A stretch of DNA of 64,000 nucleotides from JALYNX01 sp040902845 (lineage in GTDB: Bacteria > Actinomycetota > Acidimicrobiia > Spongiisociales > ZC4RG35): the NCBI GenBank assembly GCA_040902845.1, contig JBBDWM010000016.1, positions 67,190 to 131,189 on the forward strand, written 5' to 3'. Below are positions 1 through 8,017 of the stretch, in pieces. The stretch's first letter is position 1. Every line of letters starts with the position of its first letter. The translations under genes and the position numbers were made by a program. Below the pieces are notes generated by a model. That model saw nothing but the letters and a program-made list of their open reading frames with translations, was not told the origin of the DNA and did not search any database.

Positions 1-7
1 TAGCGCC

Positions 8-559
8 ATGTCTCTGGGAGAAAACTTCGAGTCGGCGCTGGACGCGGCCAAAGCAGGTGCCGACTGGGCCTGGGCCTCGCTCTACCGCGATCTCGCCGGC
101 CCGGTGACCGGATATCTGGCCAGCCGCGGTGCGCCGGAGCCCGAAGACCTGGCCGCAGAGACCTTCCTCCAGGTAGCCCGTAACATCCAGAGCTTCGAGG
201 GAAGGGAGGAGGCGTTTCGATCGTGGGTCTTTGTGATCGCCCATCGTCGTCTCATCGACCAAAGACGAAAGAAGGGGCGCGAGCCCGAGTTCACCGCCCT
301 GCCCGACGAAGTCCACCATCCGGGCGGGGACGTGGAAGGCGAAGCCCTGGATCGTCTGGTGACGGGCGAATTGAGGCTGGCCCTGGAGACACTCACCGAC
401 GATCAGCGTGACGTTCTGGCCCTGCGCATCATCGGAAACCTGACCGTCGAAGAGACCGCCGAAGTCGTGGGAAAGCGGGTTGGGGCAGTCAAGGCCCTTC
501 AGAGAAGAGGTCTGCTCGCCCTACGCGAACACCTCGACCAGGACCGAGTACCCAAGTGA
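8..559 (+). CDS. ECF-type RNA polymerase sigma factor
   Basis: A 183-residue sigma-70 family protein of extracytoplasmic-function size. Region 2 spans about residues 22-95 (LYRDLAGPVTGYL, then ETFLQVARN and the helix FRSWVFVIAHRRLID typical of sigma2). Region 4 spans about 118-175 (LTDDQRDVLALRIIGNLTVE, then a helix-turn-helix VGKRVGAVKALQRRGL). It should direct RNA polymerase to a small regulon. Its stop overlaps the GTG start of the next gene by 4 bp, a DUF5667 membrane protein, which suggests the partner controls sigma availability. The ATG start lies only 7 bp into the window, so the promoter is outside. Confidence 0.93.
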   Translation: MSLGENFESALDAAKAGADWAWASLYRDLAGPVTGYLASRGAPEPEDLAAETFLQVARNIQSFEGREEAFRSWVFVIAHRRLIDQRRKKGREPEFTALPDEVHHPGGDVEGEALDRLVTGELRLALETLTDDQRDVLALRIIGNLTVEETAEVVGKRVGAVKALQRRGLLALREHLDQDRVPK

Positions 560-1482
560 GCCGTTTCGACGATTACGAGGATGAGATGCTCACATCGACA
601 TTATCCGACCAGGACATCGAGCGGCTGCTCTCAGGAGCAAGACCCGAGAGCGACGAAGCATCCCGATTCGTTGTGTTTATCGATCTGATCCGCGCCGAAG
701 GTGCCTATGCCCCGTCCGAGACGGTGCTGGCCCGGGTAGCGACCGAGGCGGCGAAGCTCGCCCGCACAACATCCTCCCCGAGCGTCGTGGCCGATCCCCG
801 GCCACAAGGACGATGGGCCGGATTGAGATTTCGGCCGCAACTCGCAGTCGCAGCCGTCGCAGTTCTCCTGCTTTGCGGCGCGACCGGTGTCGCGGTGGCC
901 GCCAATTCCGCGGCGCCCGGTGACTTCCTGTACGGGATAGATCGCGCCCTGGAGAAGATCGGAATCGGTGCGGGCCATGGCCAGGAGCGACTGGACGAGG
1001 CGATTGTCCTGCTCTCCGAAGGCAAGGTGAGACAGGCGCTGAAACAAGCCGCGCAGGCCTTGGATGAGGCGGCGGGCGCGGCCGGGGGATTCGATGATCT
1101 CGAAGCGGCTCGCGTCGCACTCGTGGAGGCCGCCGGGAGGCTGCCGGAGACCAGCCCGGGCGATGTGAGCGAGCTGTTGGTCCGGGACAACGTGTCGACC
1201 CTTCTCGACTACCTGAGGGAGAATCTTGGCAAACGGGTCGGAGCCGATGGGAATGAGTTCGGCCAGGGCGTGGCCGACCTGGCCCGTGGCATAACTTCTG
1301 AAGGGGATGAGGCCGATCCCACCCCAAAGCCGGCCGAGGACAACGGCAAGAACGACGACGGGGTCGGCGGTCCCCTAGAGGGCGCGCCCGGGAACGGCGA
1401 CGGGGGGGAAAATGGGGAGGGGAACGGCCCTCCCGATGAATCACCGTCCGGAACGGCTCCCGACCAGGGCGAGAAGCCCTAG
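556..1482 (+). CDS. DUF5667-type membrane protein, possible anti-sigma factor
   Basis: A 308-residue protein beginning with GTG inside the stop of the sigma gene. Residues 1-85 are a polar cytoplasmic part, residues about 92-115 are one transmembrane helix (LAVAAVAVLLLCGATGVAVA), and residues about 118-200 match DUF5667, which starts with the typical PGDFLYGIDRALEKI. The tail (about 230-308) is low complexity, rich in Gly, Asn, Asp, Glu and Pro. DUF5667 proteins commonly sit next to ECF sigma factors. The anti-sigma role is an inference from overlap and topology, since no zinc-binding HxxxCxxC motif is visible. Confidence 0.8.
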   Translation: MSRFDDYEDEMLTSTLSDQDIERLLSGARPESDEASRFVVFIDLIRAEGAYAPSETVLARVATEAAKLARTTSSPSVVADPRPQGRWAGLRFRPQLAVAAVAVLLLCGATGVAVAANSAAPGDFLYGIDRALEKIGIGAGHGQERLDEAIVLLSEGKVRQALKQAAQALDEAAGAAGGFDDLEAARVALVEAAGRLPETSPGDVSELLVRDNVSTLLDYLRENLGKRVGADGNEFGQGVADLARGITSEGDEADPTPKPAEDNGKNDDGVGGPLEGAPGNGDGGENGEGNGPPDESPSGTAPDQGEKP

Positions 1483-1835
1483 GGAGCCCAGACCCGTAGC
1501 ACGGCCTCACCCCTCGGCGACAGGCGGCAGCCGGTCTCCAGACTCTCGGTCAGACCCGGCTCTTTCAGCTTCCCGACGTCGAGTTTGAACCCTTCTTGCC
1601 CCGCCGGACCGAATGCGCCAGGTCCTCGGCACGCACCCCCGGGTTCCCGGCGATCAGGCGCAGCGTCTGGGTGGTCCACGGGCCATGGCGGCTGATTGTG
1701 TCGAGACGGTCGAGACGGCGGTTGATCTCGGCAAGCCCCTGCTCGTCGGGGGGCGACTCTCTGAGCGTGACCCTCGGGTCTGACCATTCTGTACACGGCG
1801 ACGATCCGGACCTGACTGGATTCCGTGGAGGACAT
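1479..1835 (-). pseudogene. frameshifted remnant of a small winged-helix-like protein
   Basis: On the minus strand the reading frame changes twice yet gives one plausible protein. It begins SSQVRIVAVYR in the frame starting at 1835. It continues as SDPRVTLRESPPDEQGL and RRLDRLDTISRHGPWTTQTL in a second frame, roughly 1790 down to 1600. It returns to the first frame as FKLDVGKLKEPGLTESL and ends RLSPRGEAVLRVWAP, with a stop inside the DUF5667 stop region. The pattern (KLDVxKLKxLGLTESL..GYRLSPRGxA) is one I associate with a short actinobacterial hypothetical protein carrying a winged-helix-like C-terminus. Two compensating frameshifts mean either a pseudogene or two sequencing errors. It fills the otherwise gene-free gap before the kinase. 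Confidence 0.55.
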
Positions 1836-1840
1836 CCTGT

Positions 1841-4153
1841 TTGAGCAGCATCGCCCCGAGTGGTGTCGAAGCGGTATTGATCGGGACCAGGCCCGAGATC
1901 GCAGAGGACACCATGCGGGAGTGCGCCGAACTGGGGATCAACCAGGTGTGGATGCACCGCTCCTTTGGCATAGGTAGCGTCTCTGATGCCGCCACCGAAT
2001 ACGGCCGGGAGCACGGCATCACGGTGATCGACGGAGGTTGTCCGTGCATGTTCGAACCCACCGCCGACGCCGGGCACAAAGCGATGCGGATCATGTTCAC
2101 CCTCACCGGCAAGGTCCCCGAGAGGTGTGAGCTACCCGACAGCGAGAGGAGACAGATGGTCCGGGACAAGATCGAAGCGCTTTCTCCGCAGGGAACCTCT
2201 CGCGGGCTGCCCAATCAGGCGGAGAAAGACAGCAGGTCTCCGACAAGCTCGGTTCCGCCGGAGCGGTCGACCGTGCCCGAGGTCGCGGGCTTTGGTCGTT
2301 CGGCTTCGGCGAGCTCCGGCCGTGGGCCGAACCTGGGGATCCGGCGCCGGATCATGCTGTACGTGACAGCCGGACTCATGTTGATGTTCGGCGTGCTCAT
2401 CTTCGCCGGTCTGCGCGCCCTCGAGCAGGCGACGGATCTCGTTTTCGAGGCTCGCCTCAGCACGGCGAAGAGTTTGGCGTTGACCCTCGAACGGGATCTG
2501 GTCCACGTGACCGCCGACGTACATGGGTTTGCAAGCGATCTTGTCCGCGCGCCCGAGGGGCCCGTCCTCGACCGACTCGTGTCCAGCATGATGCGCCATC
2601 TTGCTTCGGATTCGTTCACCTTCTTCGAATCGGACGGCATCCAAATGGTCGCTTCCGACGGGCGCAGGCTGACGGCGGCCGGTTCCCCGTTCGGGTTCGA
2701 GTTGCCCGATTCCGACGATCTGAAGGCCGGCGACTCCGAGGCCCGGATTCTCGGAGCGAGCGGTGATCCTTCCGAAGACCCGGGTTTCGCGACGATGGCG
2801 ATCCATGTCGAGTCGATATCCGATCAATCCTGGGTGTTGGTGCATCTCTCCGCTCTCAACTCGGCACGACCGCTCGTTCTCGAGGACTACATGCAAAGCC
2901 GTGGCGCGAGTGAGGACCCGGTCTCGTCCGGGCCCGATGACTCGTATCACCTCGAGGTGATCGATCCCACGGGAAATGTCGCTTTGGGCATCGGGGGAGA
3001 TGAGCGTCCCGGCCTACCGAGCCCCCATATGACCGCGATCGTCGAGCGCTCTCCGATGGTGGAACCGGTGGTGCTCCGGCACCTGGCCGACCCAGGATCG
3101 GAGGTCGGGGACCACGTCATGGGTGTGGTGCCACTTCCGGACTTCGGACTCACCCTCATCCTCGAACAGCCGATCGATGTGGCTCTCGCTCTCCCGCTCC
3201 GCCTCAGACGGCAGTTGCTCCTGTGGAGCGCGGTGAGCTTCGCCGGGTCGTTGATGGTCGCCTGGGCAACCACGAGGGCGGTGGTCAGGCCGACTCAGCA
3301 GCTCACCTTCGCCGCAGAACGTATCGCGAGTGGTGATCTCGACAGTCCGATCGAAGTGACGGCGCGCGACGAGTTCAAGGTCCTTGCGGATCGGTTCGAA
3401 TCGATGCGACAAGGTATCAAGAAGGCGTACGACGCCGTCGAGGTGGCCAATCAGGTGCTCGAAACCCGGGTCAAGGAGCGGACGGCCCGCCTCGGCACAC
3501 TCCTTGCCGGGATCATCTCGGCCCAGGAGGAGGAACGGGTGCGTCTTGCCCGCGAGCTACACGACGGGACGGCCCAGACTCTGGGGGCCCTGTCGATCGC
3601 TCTTGGCCGGGCGGCCGACACTGTCCCGGTCGAGTCCGGCGTCTCGTTCGACCAGCTCAGGAAGGCGCAGGAGATCGTCGGCCTGTTGTTGGAAGAGACC
3701 CGAAGGTTGATCCTCGATCTGAGGCCGATGCTGCTCGACGACATGGGTTTGATCCCGGCCATCCGCTGGCACACCGAGTCGAGGCTCACAGCCACGGGCA
3801 TCGAGGCGAGCTTCGAGGTCGACGCCCCACGCGAAAGGTTCCCGCCGCATGTCGAGACGGCGTTGTTCAGAATCGTCCAGGAGGCGATCAACAACGTCGC
3901 CAAGCACTCCGAGGCGAGCCGTCTCCGATTCAGCTTCTTCCACGCAGGCGACGTCATCCGTATCGTCGTCTCCGATGACGGCAAGGGATTCGACATGGAC
4001 GCTTCCGGCGCAGGCGTCGTCGACGGACACGTCGGGCTCGCCGGGATGCGAGAGCGGGTGAGCCTTCTCGGCGGGAAGATGTCCGTTGTCTCCAAGCCCG
4101 GCATGGGCACCACAGTGCGTGCCGAGATCCCTTTGATCGACTCGGGCAGGTGA
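1841..4153 (+). CDS. NarL-type sensor histidine kinase with an N-terminal CoA-binding-domain fragment
   Basis: A 770-residue open frame. Residues about 5-100 (VEAVLIGTRPEIAEDTMREC, VWMHRSFG, HGITVIDGGCPCMFEPTAD) are the C-terminal half of a Rossmann-fold CoA-binding protein with no N-terminal half. From about 165 it is a membrane sensor kinase: TM1 about 172-192, an extracytoplasmic sensor of some 260 residues, TM2 about 453-477, HAMP, coiled linker, HisKA_3 with ARELHDGTAQ (His574) and HATPase_c (EAINNVAKHS, DDGKGFD, GLAGMRERV). Two starts are possible. TTG 1841 has GGAGGA at 1827 and gives the fusion. ATG 2156 has GAGAGGAG just upstream and gives a normal 665-residue kinase, which I consider more likely. 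It overlaps its response regulator by 4 bp. Confidence 0.85.
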   Translation: MSSIAPSGVEAVLIGTRPEIAEDTMRECAELGINQVWMHRSFGIGSVSDAATEYGREHGITVIDGGCPCMFEPTADAGHKAMRIMFTLTGKVPERCELPDSERRQMVRDKIEALSPQGTSRGLPNQAEKDSRSPTSSVPPERSTVPEVAGFGRSASASSGRGPNLGIRRRIMLYVTAGLMLMFGVLIFAGLRALEQATDLVFEARLSTAKSLALTLERDLVHVTADVHGFASDLVRAPEGPVLDRLVSSMMRHLASDSFTFFESDGIQMVASDGRRLTAAGSPFGFELPDSDDLKAGDSEARILGASGDPSEDPGFATMAIHVESISDQSWVLVHLSALNSARPLVLEDYMQSRGASEDPVSSGPDDSYHLEVIDPTGNVALGIGGDERPGLPSPHMTAIVERSPMVEPVVLRHLADPGSEVGDHVMGVVPLPDFGLTLILEQPIDVALALPLRLRRQLLLWSAVSFAGSLMVAWATTRAVVRPTQQLTFAAERIASGDLDSPIEVTARDEFKVLADRFESMRQGIKKAYDAVEVANQVLETRVKERTARLGTLLAGIISAQEEERVRLARELHDGTAQTLGALSIALGRAADTVPVESGVSFDQLRKAQEIVGLLLEETRRLILDLRPMLLDDMGLIPAIRWHTESRLTATGIEASFEVDAPRERFPPHVETALFRIVQEAINNVAKHSEASRLRFSFFHAGDVIRIVVSDDGKGFDMDASGAGVVDGHVGLAGMRERVSLLGGKMSVVSKPGMGTTVRAEIPLIDSGR

Positions 4154-4812
4154 CGGAGATGATTCGGGTCGTCGTAGTGGACGATCACACGCTCATGCGT
4201 CAGGGGCTTGTCGGGCTCCTGGACGAAGACCCCGATCTCGTCGTTGTCGGACAGGCAGGCGATGCCTCAAGTGCGCTGGAGGTCATCGAGGAGACGAGGC
4301 CGGACGTGGTCCTCATGGACGTCGGACTTCCCGGGGTCAGCGGTCTCGAGCTCACAGTTCGCGTCAAGCGCATCGTCCCGGACATCAAAGTCCTGGTCCT
4401 GACGATGTACGAACGGGAGGACTATCTCTTCGAAGCCCTCCAGGCGGGAGCGTCGGGGTACGTGCTGAAGGGCGCCGACATCAAAGATCTGCTCACCGCC
4501 GTGCGCACCGTGGCGCGAGGCGAAACGTACGTGTATCAGTCGCTCACCGGCAAGCTGGTGGCCGACTACCTCAGCCGTATCGAAGATGGCGCCGATCGGA
4601 AGGACTACGACGGTCTCAGTAGGCGGGAACGCGAGGTTCTCGCTCTCATCGCCGAAGGGTTGACCACAAGTCAGATCGCCGACAGGCTGTACCTCAGTCC
4701 GCACACGGTGCAGACCCACCGTGACCACGTCATGACCAAGCTGAACCTCCACTCCAGGGTGGCGCTGACCAAGTATGCCATCCGGAAGGGGCTGATAGAG
4801 CTCGAGAAGTGA
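4150..4812 (+). CDS. NarL/FixJ-family response regulator
   Basis: A 220-residue DNA-binding regulator and the partner of the upstream kinase (4-bp GTGA overlap). The receiver domain (about 5-122) has the acidic pair VVVVDDH, the phospho-acceptor Asp57 in LMDVGLPG, the switch Thr in VLVLTMYE and Lys in YVLKGAD. A LuxR-type helix-turn-helix follows at about 154-215 (LSRREREVLALIAEGLTTSQ, then HTVQTHRDHVMTKL). GTG 4150 gives the overlap; ATG 4159 is an alternative three codons later. Its target genes are unknown. The adjacent cupredoxin/respiratory block is a candidate by position only. Confidence 0.93.
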   Translation: MTEMIRVVVVDDHTLMRQGLVGLLDEDPDLVVVGQAGDASSALEVIEETRPDVVLMDVGLPGVSGLELTVRVKRIVPDIKVLVLTMYEREDYLFEALQAGASGYVLKGADIKDLLTAVRTVARGETYVYQSLTGKLVADYLSRIEDGADRKDYDGLSRREREVLALIAEGLTTSQIADRLYLSPHTVQTHRDHVMTKLNLHSRVALTKYAIRKGLIELEK

Positions 4813-4952
4813 GCTCGGCCCCCCTCCCCCAAACGCCCCATCCTGGAATAGGTGATTCCGGGGACCGGGATTTCGGTTGGGCGTGCGATGCACATTGAAC
4901 CCCGACTCCGCATGATGTCTTAGACGACAACTAGGACCCAAGGAGGATCATT

Positions 4953-5987
4953 GTGTTGAAGAAACTGACCCTGGTTTCAGTCGCGCTCGTGGTGTTCGCT
5001 GCTTGCGGTGGGGATTCCGTCGATGTCGTGACCACACCGGAGACGACAGCAGCCGAGCCATCGGAGACGACCACTACCGAGGCGGTGACGAGCACCGCAC
5101 CGGTAGAGACCACCCAGGCCACCGTTGCCGAGTTCGAGTTCACCGGTGACGTGATCGACACCTACGTCCAGAACGCCGGCGACTTCGCGGGCAAGGAGGC
5201 AGCCGACTGGGACAACGCCGAGGTAGTTCGGATCGAGCTCAACGAGATGTCTTTCACTCCCAACGACCTGAGCTTCGAGGCCGGCAAGCCGTACGTGGTC
5301 GAGTTGGTGAACGTCGGCGAGGTCAAGCACGAGGTCGCCGCCGAGCACTTCTTCGCCTCGGTCGCATGGCGCAAGGTCGAAAGTGGGCAAAGCGAGATCA
5401 AGGCCCCTTACTTCAAGGAGATCGAAGTCTTCCCAGGCCAGACCGTGGAGCTCTTCTTCGTCCCCATCTCGACGGGCACGTTCGATATCGTCTGCGAGAT
5501 CGAGGGTCACCTCGAGGCCGGGATGTTCGGATCGATCGAAGTAACGGGCACCGCCCCGACCTCACCCGCCCCGATCCTGGCTCTGATCGCCGAGGGCCCG
5601 TGGGTGGCGAACGGCGCGGAGCTCGTCGATGCGGCGGACTGGGACACGATGGAGACGATCGAGATTGATATGGGCGAGTTCTATTTCGCTCCGGACGAGA
5701 TCCATCTGACGGTCGGGCAGCCGTACGAGCTGGTGTTCATCAACTCAGGCGACGTCAAGCACGAGGCGACCGCCGGGGGGCTCTTCGAGACGATTGCCTT
5801 CCGCAAGGCCGAAGACGCATCCGGGGAGTACAAGGCCCCAACGCTGGCCGAGATCGAGACCTTTCCCGGAGCCCAGACCGCGGTCTTTCTCATCCCGCAG
5901 GAAGCCGGGACCTACGACCTCGTGTGTGAGATCGAGGGTCACTTCGAGGCCGGGATGTTCGGAACGATCGTGGTCGAAGCCGGCTGA
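4953..5987 (+). CDS. secreted lipoprotein with two cupredoxin domains
   Basis: A 344-residue protein starting with GTG 7 bp after AGGAGG (4941-4946). The signal peptide LKKLTLVSVALVVFAACGG has a lipobox (VFAAC), so it is probably a lipid-anchored exported protein. A Thr/Glu-rich linker of about 40 residues follows, then two homologous domains of about 130 residues. Each has a complete set of type 1 copper ligands: VKHE, then VCEIEGHLEAGM in domain 1 and VCEIEGHFEAGM in domain 2 (His, Cys, His, Met). This suggests a periplasmic-side electron carrier. The same ligand pattern ends the cytochrome c at 9770-10618, so it may donate to or accept from the bc block that follows. Confidence 0.85.
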   Translation: MLKKLTLVSVALVVFAACGGDSVDVVTTPETTAAEPSETTTTEAVTSTAPVETTQATVAEFEFTGDVIDTYVQNAGDFAGKEAADWDNAEVVRIELNEMSFTPNDLSFEAGKPYVVELVNVGEVKHEVAAEHFFASVAWRKVESGQSEIKAPYFKEIEVFPGQTVELFFVPISTGTFDIVCEIEGHLEAGMFGSIEVTGTAPTSPAPILALIAEGPWVANGAELVDAADWDTMETIEIDMGEFYFAPDEIHLTVGQPYELVFINSGDVKHEATAGGLFETIAFRKAEDASGEYKAPTLAEIETFPGAQTAVFLIPQEAGTYDLVCEIEGHFEAGMFGTIVVEAG

Positions 5988-6032
5988 CCGGATACGGAGC
6001 AAGCTCGAACACAGGGAAAGTATGGTTGGCTC

Positions 6033-6233
6033 GTGCCAGTGGTAAAAGGTCTCCTGATCTTCGCCTACTTCGTGGGAACCACGGTCTGGCTCCCCTCCTG
6101 GGTTCTGGAACTCCGGGTTGTCGCCGCCGCCACTCCATTACTCCGTGACCTGGTCGGCACTGGTGTCTGGCTGGTGTTCTTGGTCGGAGGCGTGTGGTGG
6201 CTGCGGCGACTGCAGGCGTCGGGATGGATTTGA
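6033..6233 (+). CDS. small two-helix membrane protein
   Basis: A 66-residue hydrophobic protein with a GTG start. Two transmembrane helices are visible (about 5-24 and 38-57), ending WWLRRLQASGWI. Its stop (TGA 6231-6233) overlaps the preferred ATG of the FAD oxidoreductase, so the two are probably translationally coupled. I do not recognise a family. A role as a membrane anchor or accessory subunit for the downstream redox complex is an inference from coupling alone. Confidence 0.6.
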   Translation: MPVVKGLLIFAYFVGTTVWLPSWVLELRVVAAATPLLRDLVGTGVWLVFLVGGVWWLRRLQASGWI

Positions 6234-8017
6234 TGGAACCCCTTCACTTCTACGACGAGAACATCCCGTGCCTGGCTGCCTGTCCGGTACATACAAACGC
6301 CGGTCTATATGTGGCGGCGATCGCGGACGGTCTCGACCAACACGCATACCTCACGGCCCGGCTTCCCAATCCGTTCGCCTCCGTGTGCGGCCGAGTTTGC
6401 GCCGCTCCGTGCGAGGCCGCATGTCGGCGGGGTCAGGTCGATCAGCCGATCGCAATTCGGGCTTTGAAGCGCTTCGTGACAGAACAGTACGGGGTGGAAG
6501 CAGGCCCGGCATCCTCATGGGGCGAGGTGGTGCCGGGCGTGGAGGAGGAAAGACCAGAGAGCGTGGGGATCGTCGGAGGTGGACCGGCCGGGCTCAGCGC
6601 GGCCCACGACCTGCGCCGGTTGGGCTACCAGGTGACGGTCTACGAAGCGGCGAAGAACCTCGGCGGCATGATGGTCCTGGGTATCCCCGAGTACCGCCTC
6701 GATCGTCGATTGCTCAACGCCGAGATCGGGCGGATCGTCGCCCTTGGGGTCGAGGTTCGCCTCGAGACCCGGCTCGGCCGGGACATCCAGCTCGAGGATT
6801 TGAGACAGCATCACGACGCGGTGTTCCTGGCGATCGGAGCCACCCGCAGTCGCGACCTCGATATCGAGGGCCACGAGGCGGACGGAGTGCTGCGAGCCCT
6901 CGAGTTTCTCATCAACATCAACCAGGCGTTCGAGGTGGACGTGGGAGAGCGGGTCGTGGTGATCGGCGGAGGCAACGTCGCCCTGGATGCCGCCCGCACT
7001 GCCCTCCGTGCCCCGGCCTACGCTGAAGTACGAGCACTGCCGGACCGCTACGAGGAGGGCGAGGTGCGGGGCGTCATCACCCAGGCGGTGGACGCGGCCC
7101 GTACCGCGATCCGCGCCGGTGCCCAGCAGGTGACCATCGTGTCCCTCGAGTCGCAGGAGGAAATGCCGGCGGACGCGTTCGAAGTCGAGGAGGCACGCAT
7201 GGAGGGCATCGAGTTTCTCCACCGGCGCGGACCCGCCAGGATCCTAACCGAGGCGGGGCGCGTCGACGGCTTGGAGACCATCGGGGTCACCTCGGTTTTC
7301 GACGCCGACGGCAGGTTCGCACCCGAATTCGACGCCGAGGACCGAAGCATCATCGGATGCGATACCGTCATCCTGGCCATCGGCCAGGAGGTCGAGCTAG
7401 AAGCTTTGGGCCCGCATGGGCCCAAAGTGACGCCCCGAGGGACCCTCGACATCGACGGCCGTCTCGGAACCTCACTCCCGGACGTGTGGGCCGGCGGCGA
7501 TGCCGCAGCCGGGCCCCGCAACCTGATCGATGCGATCGCCGATGGCCGTCGGGCCGCTGTCGCCATCCACGAGTCTCTCTCCGGGGCGTCGCCAGACGCT
7601 GAGCCGAAGGGTCAGATGGTGACGCTCGACCAATTCCACCGACTCGACGATCTCTACGATCGCCAGGACCGTGTTCCCGTGCCGTCGCTGCCGACGGGTC
7701 GCAGGATCGGCCTGCGGGAAGTTGAGCTCGGCTTCACCGAGTTGGAAGCCCGGTGCGAAGCTGCTCGATGCCTGCGCTGTTTTGTGAACGTGCTCCTCGA
7801 CATCGACCGCTGCGTCCTGTGCGGGCTCTGTGTCGACGTGTGTCCCGTCGATGTCCTCTCCATCGTCCCCGCCATCGAGGTCGGCTCGGGCCTCGGCGCC
7901 GGAACGGCGTTGTTGCTCGACGAGCGTGCCTGCATACGATGCGCCCTGTGCGTGGAGCGGTGCCCCACGGACGCGCTCGCTATGGGCATGTGGTCGGGAA
8001 TTGGGGTGCCGGCATGA
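6233..8017 (+). CDS. GltD-like FAD/NAD(P) oxidoreductase with C-terminal 2[4Fe-4S] domain
   Basis: About 594 residues. The N-terminal Fe-S domain has CLAACPVHTNAG and CGRVCAAPCEAACRRG, as in glutamate synthase small subunits and NfnB-type proteins. FAD binding is shown by GIVGGGPAGLSAAHDLRRLG and the second dinucleotide fold by VVVIGGGNVALDAARTA. The C-terminus carries two ferredoxin motifs, CVLCGLCVDVCPV and CIRCALCVERCPT. It probably moves electrons between NAD(P)H and ferredoxin-like centres. The ATG at 6233 gives a TGATG junction with the preceding gene; ATG 6224 is also possible. The stop overlaps cytochrome b by 4 bp, tying it to the bc-type complex rather than to glutamate synthesis, and no large GltB subunit is near. 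Confidence 0.85.
   Translation: MEPLHFYDENIPCLAACPVHTNAGLYVAAIADGLDQHAYLTARLPNPFASVCGRVCAAPCEAACRRGQVDQPIAIRALKRFVTEQYGVEAGPASSWGEVVPGVEEERPESVGIVGGGPAGLSAAHDLRRLGYQVTVYEAAKNLGGMMVLGIPEYRLDRRLLNAEIGRIVALGVEVRLETRLGRDIQLEDLRQHHDAVFLAIGATRSRDLDIEGHEADGVLRALEFLININQAFEVDVGERVVVIGGGNVALDAARTALRAPAYAEVRALPDRYEEGEVRGVITQAVDAARTAIRAGAQQVTIVSLESQEEMPADAFEVEEARMEGIEFLHRRGPARILTEAGRVDGLETIGVTSVFDADGRFAPEFDAEDRSIIGCDTVILAIGQEVELEALGPHGPKVTPRGTLDIDGRLGTSLPDVWAGGDAAAGPRNLIDAIADGRRAAVAIHESLSGASPDAEPKGQMVTLDQFHRLDDLYDRQDRVPVPSLPTGRRIGLREVELGFTELEARCEAARCLRCFVNVLLDIDRCVLCGLCVDVCPVDVLSIVPAIEVGSGLGAGTALLLDERACIRCALCVERCPTDALAMGMWSGIGVPA

Noticed and set aside
677..1510. A 277-residue open frame on the minus strand opposite the DUF5667 gene
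   Set aside because: It is antisense to a well-supported gene and is very rich in Arg, Pro and Ser, the usual shadow-frame composition in GC-rich DNA.
7753..8013. Longer start for cytochrome b
   Set aside because: The added 87 residues are translated from the end of the flavoprotein gene in another frame and have Arg-rich nonsense composition. The ATG at 8014 overlaps the preceding stop and fits the family.
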